This document shows, piece by piece, positions 15,686-23,965 of a stretch of DNA of 64,000 bases. Under the pieces are notes generated by a model. It worked only from the letters and a program-made list of their open reading frames with translations. It had not been told where the DNA came from and ran no database searches. How positions within the stretch are numbered: position 1 is the stretch's first letter; the number at the start of each line of letters is the position of its first letter. The DNA comes from Pikeienuella litoralis (GTDB lineage: Bacteria; Pseudomonadota; Alphaproteobacteria; Rhodobacterales; Rhodobacteraceae): assembly GCF_037646705.1 (NCBI RefSeq), contig NZ_JBBHER010000003.1, positions 124,001-188,000 on the forward strand. Direction: 5' to 3'. The translations under genes were made by a program, and so were the position numbers.

Positions 15686-17128
15686 ATGCGTCGCAATCGC
15701 AATGTGAAGATCGTCGCAACGCTCGGCCCGGCTTCATCCGATCGGGAGACGATCCGGGCGCTGTTTCGGGCGGGGGCGGATGTGTTTCGGCTCAACATGA
15801 GCCATGGCGACCATGAGGCGACCCGGGCGCGCCATCAGCTCATCCGCGAGGTGGAGCATGAGCTTGGCAGGCCGATCGGCATTCTCGCCGACCTTCAGGG
15901 CCCGAAACTCCGGGTCGGAACCTTCGCCGACGGGCCGCAGATGCTGGTGGAGGGCGCGGCGTTCCGGCTCGATCTCGATCCGACGCCGGGCGACGCCAGC
16001 CGCGCCGAACTGCCGCATCCGGAGATTTTCAAGGCGCTGGAGCCTGGCGCCGCGCTTCTGGTCAATGACGGCAAGATCCGCCTGAAAGTGACCGCGTGCG
16101 ACGACTCGAGCGCCGATTGCGAAGTCATCGTCGGCGGCGAGATTTCCGACCGCAAGGGCGTCAACGTGCCCGACGTGGTGCTGCCGCTGGCCGCGCTCTC
16201 GGAGAAGGACCGCGCCGACCTGGAATTCGTCTGCGACCTCGGAATCGACTGGCTCGGCATCTCCTTCGTGCAGCGCGCCGCCGATGTCGAGGAGACGATC
16301 GCGCTGGCCAGGGGGCGGGCCGCGGTGCTCTCCAAGATCGAGAAGCCGGCCGCGCTGAGGGATCTGGACGCGATCATCGAAGCCTCGGCGGGGATCATGG
16401 TGGCGCGGGGCGATCTCGGGGTCGAGCTGCCGGTCTCCGACGTGCCGCCGCTGCAAAAGCGCATCGTCGGGAAGTGCCGGATCGCCGGAAAGCCGGTGAT
16501 CGTGGCGACGCAGATGCTGGAGAGCATGATCGAGAGTCCGGTGCCGACGCGGGCCGAGGTCTCCGACGTCGCGCAGGCGATCTACGAGGGCGCGGACGCG
16601 GTGATGCTCTCCGCCGAGAGCGCGGCGGGCGCCTATCCGATCGAAGCGGTGACGATGATGAACGCCGTCGCGGTCGCGGTCGAGGCGGACCCGGCCTATC
16701 GCGAGATCATCAGCCACAGCCGGACCGGTTCCGGCGACGCCGTCGCGACCGCGATCACCGCGGCCGCCCGCGAAGTGGCGGAGACGACCGACATCAAGGC
16801 GATCTGCTGCTTCACCCATTCGGGCGCGACCGCGTTCCTGATGGCGCGGGAGCGGCCCTTCACGCCAATCATCGCGCTGACGCCGTTTCGCGCGACGGCG
16901 CGGCGGCTGGCGCTGGTCTGGGGCCTGCACTGCGCGCTGACCGAAGAGGTGGAGCGGTTCAAGCTGGCGGTGGTCAGCGCCGCGCGCACGGCGCTGGCGG
17001 ACGGCTTCGCGGAGGAGACGGATCTGATCGTGGTGACCGCGGGCGTGCCGTTCAACGTGCCGGGAACGACGAACATCCTGCGCGTCGCGCAATGCGACGT
17101 GAAGATGCTTCTGGAGCGGAAAGCCTGA
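15686..17128 (+). CDS. pyk: pyruvate kinase
   Basis: 480 residues, close to the usual bacterial length. N-terminal RRNRNVKIVATLGPASSD and FRLNMSHGD, the lysine-containing SKIEKPAAL, the magnesium site MVARGDLGVELP, and ATQMLESM with PTRAEVSDVA are all present. The C-terminal domain (from about residue 345) is of the allosteric type. It makes ATP and pyruvate from phosphoenolpyruvate at the end of glycolysis. Ribosome site AGAGGAAG. Its downstream neighbour is convergent. Confidence 0.97.
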   Translation: MRRNRNVKIVATLGPASSDRETIRALFRAGADVFRLNMSHGDHEATRARHQLIREVEHELGRPIGILADLQGPKLRVGTFADGPQMLVEGAAFRLDLDPTPGDASRAELPHPEIFKALEPGAALLVNDGKIRLKVTACDDSSADCEVIVGGEISDRKGVNVPDVVLPLAALSEKDRADLEFVCDLGIDWLGISFVQRAADVEETIALARGRAAVLSKIEKPAALRDLDAIIEASAGIMVARGDLGVELPVSDVPPLQKRIVGKCRIAGKPVIVATQMLESMIESPVPTRAEVSDVAQAIYEGADAVMLSAESAAGAYPIEAVTMMNAVAVAVEADPAYREIISHSRTGSGDAVATAITAAAREVAETTDIKAICCFTHSGATAFLMARERPFTPIIALTPFRATARRLALVWGLHCALTEEVERFKLAVVSAARTALADGFAEETDLIVVTAGVPFNVPGTTNILRVAQCDVKMLLERKA

Positions 17129-17133
17129 GGGGG

Positions 17134-17174
17134 AGGGCCGCGCCGCGCCGTCGGTCGCCGGCTCCTGCGGCCCT
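17134..17174. terminator. inverted repeat between convergent pyk and flagellar operon
   Basis: AGGGCCGC (17134-17141) pairs with GCGGCCCT (17167-17174) across a GC-rich loop. It fills the 46-base gap between two converging stop codons, where a two-way terminator is expected. Confidence 0.4.
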
Positions 17175-17576
17175 TCACGCCTTTCGAAGCGCCGATAGCG
17201 TCTGTTCGTCCCGCCTCTCCCGAGCGGCGCGCGCTTTCGCCGCTTCGCGCCGCCGGAGCAGCGCCACCGCGCGGGCCCGTCCGAGCGCCCGCGCCGCGTC
17301 GGCGCGGGCGGCCTCCTCCTCCGCCATCAGCGCCTTGCGCCGCGCGGCCAGCGCGCGCCGGCGCGCGGCGCTGGCGGCGCGGAACGCGGTGAGCGCGCGA
17401 AGCGTGACGAGATCCGGGAACGCGGCTTCGGCTTCGGCTTTGCCGGCCTCCGCCTCCGCCGCGTCTTCCCTCTCCAGCGCGGCGAGGGCGCGGCGGATCT
17501 CCGCCAGCGCGGCGAGCGCGCGGAGGCTCATCCGCTCGGCGATCTCCTCGAGCGCGGCGTAGGGCTCGCCGCTCAC
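17175..17576 (-). CDS. small helical protein, last gene of the export-gate operon (FliJ-like?)
   Basis: 133 residues from a GTG that overlaps the flhB stop by four bases (GTGA). It is almost entirely Ala, Arg, Glu and Leu and predicts as long helices, probably a coiled coil, with no signal peptide or membrane segment. I cannot assign it by motif. FliJ, the small coiled-coil export protein, is missing from the window, and size, composition and linkage fit it; but the same composition is common, so this remains a suggestion. Translational coupling to flhB argues for a role in flagellar export. Confidence 0.6.
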   Translation of the reverse strand: MSGEPYAALEEIAERMSLRALAALAEIRRALAALEREDAAEAEAGKAEAEAAFPDLVTLRALTAFRAASAARRRALAARRKALMAEEEAARADAARALGRARAVALLRRREAAKARAARERRDEQTLSALRKA

Positions 17577-18661
17577 GAGCCGCGCTCCCTGGTCTTGGCG
17601 CGGATCGCCTCGGCGAAGCGGATCGCGGCGGCGACGGCGTGATAATGCGCGGGCTCGATCTCGCAGCCGATGTCGACGGACGCCTCGAGGGCGCGCGCGG
17701 TGGGCGGGTCGCGGTGGATCGGCACGCCGGCGTCCGCCGCGATCTCGCGGATGCGGAACGCGACATTGTCGACGCCCTTCGCGACCACGATCGGCGCGCC
17801 GCCGGAGTTGCGGTCCCATTTCAGCGCGACCGCGTAATGGGTCGGGTTGACGATCACCACCGCGGCGTCCGGCACATCGAGCATCATCTGGTTCGTCGCG
17901 ATGTCGTTGGCGCGGCGCCGGCGCTGCGCTTTCAGCATCGGGTCGCCCTCGGAGTTCTTCATCTCGTCCTTGAGCTCCTGAAAGCTCATCCGCAATTTGC
18001 GCGCATGGTCGAAGCGCTGCCAGAGATAGTCGAAGGCGGCGATGATCAGCGCGATGATCGCGATCTGCAGGAGGAGCGAAATGGCGAGGCGGCCCATCTC
18101 CCCGGGGATGGCTTTCGGCGCGGCGCGGGTCAGCCCGATGATCCTGTCGGTCTCGTTCATCAGGAAGAGCGCCAGCACGATGGAGATGACCAGGAGCTTG
18201 GCCGCGGATTTGGCGAACTCGAAAAGCCCGGTGGGCCCGAACTTGTTCTTGGCCTGCGCGATCATCGAAATCCGGTTCAATTTCGGCAGGATCTTCTCCG
18301 GCGCGACGACGAACGCGTGCTGCGCGACGATGACGAGGGTGACGAAGAGAAACGGCAGAAAGAAAAGCGGCGCGAGCCCAGTTACGGCCTGCAGGAACAC
18401 CTCGACCGAGAGGCCGCCGCCGCTGGAGAAATGGCGCGGGGCGAGCGTGTCCGCCCGCGCCAGATACCCCGCGAGGACCGCGCCGCTGGACTGGACCGCG
18501 CCGGCGCCGGCGAGCCAGAGCGCCGTGAGAAGCCCGAAATAGGCTGCGGTGGCGGACAGATCCGTCGACTTCGGGACATTGCCCTTCTTGCGCTCGTCGT
18601 CGAGCTTTTGCTGCGTCGGGTCGTGGGACTTCTCGCCCGAATCTTCGCCGCCGCCGCTCAT
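17573..18661 (-). CDS. flhB: flagellar export switch protein FlhB
   Basis: 362 residues with four membrane helices, then the cytoplasmic FlhB domain with the autocleavage motif NPTH (in VIVNPTHYAVALKW). Cleavage between Asn and Pro switches export from rod/hook to filament substrates. It opens with the hydrophilic SGGGEDSGEKSHDPTQQKL, a conserved start. ATG overlaps the fliR stop by four bases. Confidence 0.96.
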   Translation of the reverse strand: MSGGGEDSGEKSHDPTQQKLDDERKKGNVPKSTDLSATAAYFGLLTALWLAGAGAVQSSGAVLAGYLARADTLAPRHFSSGGGLSVEVFLQAVTGLAPLFFLPFLFVTLVIVAQHAFVVAPEKILPKLNRISMIAQAKNKFGPTGLFEFAKSAAKLLVISIVLALFLMNETDRIIGLTRAAPKAIPGEMGRLAISLLLQIAIIALIIAAFDYLWQRFDHARKLRMSFQELKDEMKNSEGDPMLKAQRRRRANDIATNQMMLDVPDAAVVIVNPTHYAVALKWDRNSGGAPIVVAKGVDNVAFRIREIAADAGVPIHRDPPTARALEASVDIGCEIEPAHYHAVAAAIRFAEAIRAKTRERGS

Positions 18662-19503
18662 CGGGGCATTGCGAAAGGCGCGGCGAGCACCTCGTCCAGA
18701 AGGCCCGACCAGTGAAGAAGCCCGACCGGGGCCGCGAGAAGCAGGAAGAAGAGCGCGCCCGCGGTGATCGCCGGCGCGCCGACGAAGGCCACCATCAATT
18801 GCGGCATCGCGCGGTTGATCGCGCCGAGCGCGACATTGTAGACCAGCGCCGCGACGATGAAAGGCGAGGCGAGCGTGAAGGCGAGGCCGAACACCGCCTC
18901 CCCGCGCGCGACGCCCCATTCCGCGAGATCGCCGGCGACGGGGAAGACGCCGAAGGGCAATACCTCATAGGAGCCGATCATCGCCGCCGCGGCCTTTATG
19001 TGGAGCCCTGCGGCCAGCGCCAGCGCGACGCCTGCGAGAACCAGAAGATTGCCGATCGCCGGCATCGGGTCCGGGGTCGCCCCGGCGCCGAGGATCTGCG
19101 CGACCGAGGTCGCCTGCGCCGCCATCGACCCGGCGAGCTGCAGCGCGAAGACCATGAAGCGAAGCGCGAGCCCGAGCGCGAGCCCGACCGCCGCCTCCGC
19201 CAGAAACAGGCGGCCATAGGAGAGGGCGGGCGCCATCGATTCGCCGATCGGGGCCGCGGCGGGAATATCCAGACCCGGCAGAACCGCCGGCCAGACGATG
19301 GCGGTGAAGGCGAGCGCCGCGACCAGCCGGACCCGCGCGGGGATGACCTGTTCGCCAAACCCCGGCAGCAGCGTCGCAACCGCGCCGACCCGGATGAAGA
19401 CCGCGACCAGCGCGAAGAGCTCCGCCTCGGTGAAGGAGAACACCTGACCGAGCGACAGGAAGATCCGCACCAGTTCAGACGTGGGAGACGCAAGCCCCTC
19501 CAT
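18658..19503 (-). CDS. fliR: flagellar export gate protein FliR
   Basis: 281 residues, strongly hydrophobic throughout with about six membrane segments. The start, with FTEAELFALVAVFIRVGAV and LPGFGEQVIPARVRL, matches the FliR/YscT family. FliR is part of the FliPQR pore at the base of the flagellum. It sits between flhA (three bases) and flhB (four-base overlap), the usual order. Confidence 0.95.
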   Translation of the reverse strand: MEGLASPTSELVRIFLSLGQVFSFTEAELFALVAVFIRVGAVATLLPGFGEQVIPARVRLVAALAFTAIVWPAVLPGLDIPAAAPIGESMAPALSYGRLFLAEAAVGLALGLALRFMVFALQLAGSMAAQATSVAQILGAGATPDPMPAIGNLLVLAGVALALAAGLHIKAAAAMIGSYEVLPFGVFPVAGDLAEWGVARGEAVFGLAFTLASPFIVAALVYNVALGAINRAMPQLMVAFVGAPAITAGALFFLLLAAPVGLLHWSGLLDEVLAAPFAMPR

Positions 19504-19506
19504 CGT

Positions 19507-21576
19507 TCAGGCCACGCCGATCAGGGTCGGCCGGGCGCTGACGCCGATCTCCTCGAAGGAGAGAACGGCGTTGCGCACGCCTTTCGCCTCCAGCACCGTG
19601 CGCAGGAAGCGGCGGCGCGTCGAGGATGTGGCGATCACCGGGTACCGGCCCTGGCGCCCGGCTTCGGCCACCTTGTCCGCGACCGAGCCGGCGAGACGAT
19701 TGAACTCCGAGGGCGGCAAGGCGATATCGGCGATCCCGTCCTCGGTTTCGACCTGATGACGAAGGAAAAGCTCCTCCCATTCCGGGCAGAGCTGGATCAT
19801 CGGCAGCGCGCCGTCCGGCTCCGTCAACCCGGCGACAAGCTGAAAGCCGAGCCGCCGGCGCACATGCTCGACGATGGCGTCCTGCCCGGATGTGATGGCT
19901 TTCGCCTCCTGCACCGCTTCGAGAATGAGCGGCAGATTGCGCACCGAGACCTGTTCTTCGAGCAGCCGCCGCAGCACGCCCTGCAACAGATCGACCGGCA
20001 CCTTGTCGGGGATGAACTCGTCCAGCAGGCGCCGGTTCGCGGTGGCGCGCGCCGGGTCGGAGACGGCGGAGAATTCATCCAGAAGCTTGCGGAGCGCGCG
20101 CCGGGTGAAGAGCCGGCCGAAATTCGCCTTGATCACCTCCAGAAGATGGGTCGCGACGACCTCCGTCGGCGTGATGACCGAGAACCCGGCCAGCGCGGCC
20201 TGCTCCTGGTCGTCTTCCGAGATCCAGCGCGCCGGCGCGCCGTAGACCGGCTCCGCCGCATCTTCGCCGCCAGGCGCGAGCGCCTCTTCGTCGCCGAGGA
20301 GGATCAGAACCCGGCCGGGACGGAGGGTGGCCCGGGCCATTTCGACGCCCTGGATGCGGATGACATAGGCGCCGCTGGGGAGGCCGATGTCGTCGGTCAG
20401 GCGAATCTCCGGAATCACCACGCCGTAAAGGCCGACGATGTGATTGCGCATGTTGGTGATGCGATTTCCGAGGCCCGTCGCCTCGTCCAGCACCGCGCCG
20501 ACCATGTCGGCGGCGAATTCGACGTGGATCTCGTCGAGATCGAGCAGGTCGCCGACCTTCTTCTCCGGCCTCTTGGCCGCGACCGCCTCGGAGGGGGAGG
20601 CCTGCGCGAGCCGCGCGGACCGGCGCGCGCCGGTCCAGGCGGCGGCGGCGAGCAGGATCGCGCCGAGAAGGAAGGGCGGCATCGGCAGGCCCGGCACCAG
20701 CGCGAGAAGCGTCATCAACCCGGCGACGGTGGCGAGCGCGCCGGGAAAGCCGCCGAGCTGGCTGATGAACGCCTTGTCGGTGGATCCGAGAACGCCGCCC
20801 TTGGAGAGCAACAGCGCCGCCGCGATCGAGATGATGACGGCGGGGATCTGGTTCACCAGCCCATCGCCGACGGTCAGAATGGCGTAGGTCTCGAACGCCT
20901 CCTTGACCGGCATTCCATGAACCAGAACGCCCATGGCGAGGCCGACGACAAGATTGAGAAGCGTGATCAGCAGGCCGGCGACCGCATCGCCCTTCACGAA
21001 TTTCGACGCGCCGTCGAGCGAGCCGAAGAACGTGGTCTCCTCCTGTTCGGTCTTGCGGCGAAGGCGCGCCTCCTCGTGGCTGATCGCGCCGGCGGCCATG
21101 TCGCTGTCGATGGCGAGCTGCCGGCCGGGCATCCCGTCGAGCGCGAACCGGGCGCCGACCTCCGCCATCCGGCCCGCGCCCTTGGTGATGACGATGAAGT
21201 TGACGATCAGGAGGACGCCGAAGACGACGAGGCCGAGATAGATCGACCCGCCCATCACGAACATCGCAAATCCCTGGATCACCTCGCCGGCGGCGCCGCT
21301 GCCGTTATGCCCTTCTCCGATGATCAGCTTCGTGGAGGAGACGTTCAGCGACAGCCGCAGCATCAGCGACGCGAGGAGCACGGTCGGGAAGGCGGAGAAA
21401 TCCAGCGGCCTGCTGATGAAAAGCGTGTTGGTGAAAACCAGGATCGACAGCCCGAACGATACCGTGAGCCCGAGATCGAGAACGATCGCCGGCATCGGCA
21501 GGATCATCATCACGATCACCGCGAGCAGCGCGAGCGCCAGCAGGATCGTCGGTTGATAGAGTTTCGAGATATCCAT
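19507..21576 (-). CDS. flhA: flagellar export gate protein FlhA
   Basis: 689 residues. About eight membrane helices fill residues 10-310, with the FHIPEP-family loop SRPLDFSAFPTVLLASLMLR and GARFALDGMPGRQLAID. The cytoplasmic C-terminal half, which receives chaperone-substrate complexes, includes ITPTEVVATHLLEVI and VRRRLGFQLVAGL. FlhA couples proton flow to protein export. Preceded six bases upstream by the lytic transglycosylase gene. Confidence 0.97.
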   Translation of the reverse strand: MDISKLYQPTILLALALLAVIVMMILPMPAIVLDLGLTVSFGLSILVFTNTLFISRPLDFSAFPTVLLASLMLRLSLNVSSTKLIIGEGHNGSGAAGEVIQGFAMFVMGGSIYLGLVVFGVLLIVNFIVITKGAGRMAEVGARFALDGMPGRQLAIDSDMAAGAISHEEARLRRKTEQEETTFFGSLDGASKFVKGDAVAGLLITLLNLVVGLAMGVLVHGMPVKEAFETYAILTVGDGLVNQIPAVIISIAAALLLSKGGVLGSTDKAFISQLGGFPGALATVAGLMTLLALVPGLPMPPFLLGAILLAAAAWTGARRSARLAQASPSEAVAAKRPEKKVGDLLDLDEIHVEFAADMVGAVLDEATGLGNRITNMRNHIVGLYGVVIPEIRLTDDIGLPSGAYVIRIQGVEMARATLRPGRVLILLGDEEALAPGGEDAAEPVYGAPARWISEDDQEQAALAGFSVITPTEVVATHLLEVIKANFGRLFTRRALRKLLDEFSAVSDPARATANRRLLDEFIPDKVPVDLLQGVLRRLLEEQVSVRNLPLILEAVQEAKAITSGQDAIVEHVRRRLGFQLVAGLTEPDGALPMIQLCPEWEELFLRHQVETEDGIADIALPPSEFNRLAGSVADKVAEAGRQGRYPVIATSSTRRRFLRTVLEAKGVRNAVLSFEEIGVSARPTLIGVA

Positions 21577-21582
21577 GACCGC

Positions 21583-22365
21583 TCAATCGAATAACGGCCG
21601 GGCGGGGCGAAGCAGCCCGGCGCCGGGGGTGAAGGCCGAAAGCGCGACGCCGCCGCGCCAGTTGGCGCGCTCCTTGTCGAGGAGACCGTGAGCCGGGGCG
21701 GCGACGATGACGCCGCCGCCATGGCCGGCGCCGCCCTGGAAGAACGGCGGCCAGGCGCCGCGCGCGGGCGGTTTCGGAGCGGCGGCCAGGCGCGTCGACG
21801 CCGGGACGACGGCGGCCGGCGCCGGGTCGAGCGCGGCGAGAATGGAGTCGAAGCGCCTGGTGTATTTTGCGGCGAAGCTCGGCGTGCGGGAGTGATATTT
21901 CCCGACCGCGTCGCGCCAGTCGCCGCCCTCGGCTTTCAGCTCCGACAGGAACCGGGCCGCGTATCCGGCGTTTTCTACGGGGTCGAACATCGCGTCGATC
22001 GAGGCGAACGCCTCTCCGTGCCAGCGGAAATTGATCTGGAAGCAGCCGACGTCGAAGGAGCGCGCGCCCTCCGCGTGGCGGGCCTTGACGAACGCGAGCG
22101 CCTCCGCCCGGCTGTCGAACCAGAAGCCCTCGCCCTCCATGTTCACGGTCCATGGCCAGGGGCGGAGCGCGCCGTCGAGGCGGCGCCCGGTTTCGGTCCG
22201 GGTCAGCGCGCGGAGAATCTCGACCGGCGCCGGGCCGCGCGCCGCGCCGATCGCGGCGGCGGCGTCGCAGATCGCCGAGGTCTCGCTTGGTGGCGGCTGG
22301 CTCGCCAGAGCGGGCGCGGCGAGAAGAGCGGCGATGAGGAGGAAGAGCCGGCTCATCGGCGTCAT
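21583..22365 (-). CDS. periplasmic lytic transglycosylase, flagellum-linked
   Basis: 260 residues with a signal peptide (MTPMSRLFLLIAALLAAPALA). Residues about 45-165 form an SLT-type domain: ALTRTETGR places the catalytic Glu, FDVGCFQINFRWHG the second motif and NAGYAARFL the third. The last 90 residues are Pro/Ala/Gly-rich and without clear fold. It should cut peptidoglycan so that the rod can pass; FlgJ here (28905-29201) lacks a muramidase domain, so this enzyme may replace it. Start overlaps the fliQ stop by four bases; flhA follows in six. Confidence 0.85.
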   Translation of the reverse strand: MTPMSRLFLLIAALLAAPALASQPPPSETSAICDAAAAIGAARGPAPVEILRALTRTETGRRLDGALRPWPWTVNMEGEGFWFDSRAEALAFVKARHAEGARSFDVGCFQINFRWHGEAFASIDAMFDPVENAGYAARFLSELKAEGGDWRDAVGKYHSRTPSFAAKYTRRFDSILAALDPAPAAVVPASTRLAAAPKPPARGAWPPFFQGGAGHGGGVIVAAPAHGLLDKERANWRGGVALSAFTPGAGLLRPARPLFD

Positions 22366-22628
22366 CCCCCGGCGATCAGCGGAATCAGCCGGTCGCGCCA
22401 GAGGGTGATGACCGCGTCCGACATGAATCCCATGCTGATCCAGAACGTGATCGCCACGGCGGCCAGCTTCGGCACGAATGTGAGCGTCAGCTCCTGCACC
22501 GAGGTCAGCGCCTGAAACAGGCCGATCGCCAACCCCACCACCAGCGCGACGGCCAGCGTCGGCATGGCGGTGATGAACGTCACCCAGAGCATGGCCCGGG
22601 TGATGTCGATGATTTCCTCGCCGGACAT
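22362..22628 (-). CDS. fliQ: flagellar export gate protein FliQ
   Basis: 88 residues with two hydrophobic helices. ALVVGLAIGLFQALTSVQELTLTFVPKL is the family signature. Part of the FliPQR pore. fliP, which usually accompanies it, is not in the window. Confidence 0.95.
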   Translation of the reverse strand: MSGEEIIDITRAMLWVTFITAMPTLAVALVVGLAIGLFQALTSVQELTLTFVPKLAAVAITFWISMGFMSDAVITLWRDRLIPLIAGG

Positions 22629-22655
22629 CGCCGCGCGCCCCTTGCGGGCGCCGCC

Positions 22656-22955
22656 TCAGACCGGCATCCGCAGAATCTCCTGATAACTCTCGACCACCTT
22701 GTCGCGGATCGACACCGCGCTCTGAAGCGCGATCTCGGCGCTGGCGAGCGCGGTCACCACCGATTGCGGATCGGCCCGGCCGACCATGCCGGCCTGCGCG
22801 GTCTCGTCCGCCTGGCGCAGCGTCTCGACGAAGCTCTTGGCGGCGTCCATCGCGCTTTCGCCGGCGCTCGGCTTGCCGGTCCCGGCTTCGCCGGGGCGGA
22901 GCGCGCCCTGGACATTCTGATAGAAACGGCTGGCGAGTGCGGAATTCACTTCCAT
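22656..22955 (-). CDS. fliE: flagellar hook-basal body protein FliE
   Basis: 99 residues, soluble. The C-terminal DPQSVVTALASAEIALQSAVSIRDKVVESYQEILRMPV region (residues about 62-99) is the FliE consensus for the MS ring-rod junction. Start ATG preceded by AAAGGGG. 45 bases after flgC. Confidence 0.94.
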   Translation of the reverse strand: MEVNSALASRFYQNVQGALRPGEAGTGKPSAGESAMDAAKSFVETLRQADETAQAGMVGRADPQSVVTALASAEIALQSAVSIRDKVVESYQEILRMPV

Positions 22956-23000
22956 GGGGATCCCCTTTCTGGTGGATTTATGGACTTATGGCGCGCGCTT

Positions 23001-23393
23001 TCAGCGCCGCAGCAGATCGAAAAGAGACGTCAGCATCTGGCGCGACTGGTCGAACATGCGGAGATTGGCCTCGTAGCTTCTCTGGGCTTCCCGAGCGTCG
23101 GCGATCTCGATCATCATCTCGACATTGGAGCCGTCGTGATAACCGTCCGCGTCGGCGAGCGGGTGGCCGGGGTCGTAGACCTGCTCAAGCGGGCGCTGGT
23201 CGAACGAGACCCGGCTCGGAACGACGGCGCGCGTGTCATCGGTCCGGTTCACCATCGCCTCGAAGGTCACGAGCTTGCGCCGGAAGCCCGGCGTGTCGGC
23301 GTTGGCGATGTTCTCGGAGACGATGCGGAGCCGCGTCGACTGCGCGGTCATGCCGCTCGAGGCGGCGGACAGGCCCTGAAGAAGGTCGCTCAT
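23001..23393 (-). CDS. flgC: flagellar proximal rod protein FlgC
   Basis: 130 residues. N-terminal SAASSGMTAQSTRLRIVSENIANADTPGFRRK is the Flg_bb_rod domain, and the C-terminal EMMIEIADAREAQRSYEANLRMF is the matching rod tail. Exported without a signal peptide and assembled into the proximal rod. Thirty-four bases after flgB. Confidence 0.96.
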   Translation of the reverse strand: MSDLLQGLSAASSGMTAQSTRLRIVSENIANADTPGFRRKLVTFEAMVNRTDDTRAVVPSRVSFDQRPLEQVYDPGHPLADADGYHDGSNVEMMIEIADAREAQRSYEANLRMFDQSRQMLTSLFDLLRR

Positions 23394-23427
23394 CGAATGT
23401 CTCCCGGTTCTGGTCTGGCGGGGCTCA

Positions 23428-23862
23428 TCAGGCGCGTCCGATCGCCATGCGGATCAGGTCCATCGACTTCCGCAGAATGCCGAGCGCCATCTGATGATCC
23501 GACATCGCCCGTGCGCCGCGGACCATCTGGTCCTCGATCGAGACGGAGTTTCCATTTGGAGAATCGGCGCCGATTCGGGTGATCTCGTAGGATCTGGCGG
23601 CGCCTGTGGCGGCGACGCGCTCCGTCGGGTCGAAATGGCCGGCGCGGGACGTCGCCGGAATGAAGGTCGAGGCCCCCGGCGCCCGCGGCGCGGACGGATC
23701 CGCCCCCGGGCCGTCATAAACTTCGCTGAACGGCTTCACATCGCGCGCCCGATAGGCGCGCGTGTCGGCGTTCGCCACGTTCTCGGCGATCAGGCCCTGG
23801 CGCTGCGCGGAATGCGCGGCGAGACCTTTCGCCATACTCAGAATCGTCAGATCGAAGGCCAC
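23428..23862 (-). CDS. flgB: flagellar proximal rod protein FlgB
   Basis: 144 residues with the rod motif LIAENVANADTRAYRARDVKPF near the start, and a C-terminal RGARAMSDHQMALGILRKSMDLI of the FlgB type. First gene of the minus-strand operon flgB-flgC-fliE-fliQ-slt-flhA-fliR-flhB; its promoter should lie in the 103-base gap to the divergent fliI. Confidence 0.94.
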   Translation of the reverse strand: MAFDLTILSMAKGLAAHSAQRQGLIAENVANADTRAYRARDVKPFSEVYDGPGADPSAPRAPGASTFIPATSRAGHFDPTERVAATGAARSYEITRIGADSPNGNSVSIEDQMVRGARAMSDHQMALGILRKSMDLIRMAIGRA

Positions 23863-23965
23863 GGAGAATTCTCCATCCGTTTTCGTCGAAAGCCGGTCTT
23901 AAGGATCAACCGTTTAGAAGAAGTGACTCGGAACAAACGAGTTCAGACGAATTGCGGAGGTTCAT

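Noticed and set aside
18712..21594. Very long open frame on the plus strand across the flhB-fliR-flhA region
   Set aside because: It is antisense to well-conserved flagellar genes, has a strongly Arg/Asp-rich nonsense composition typical of high-GC shadows, and lacks a ribosome site.
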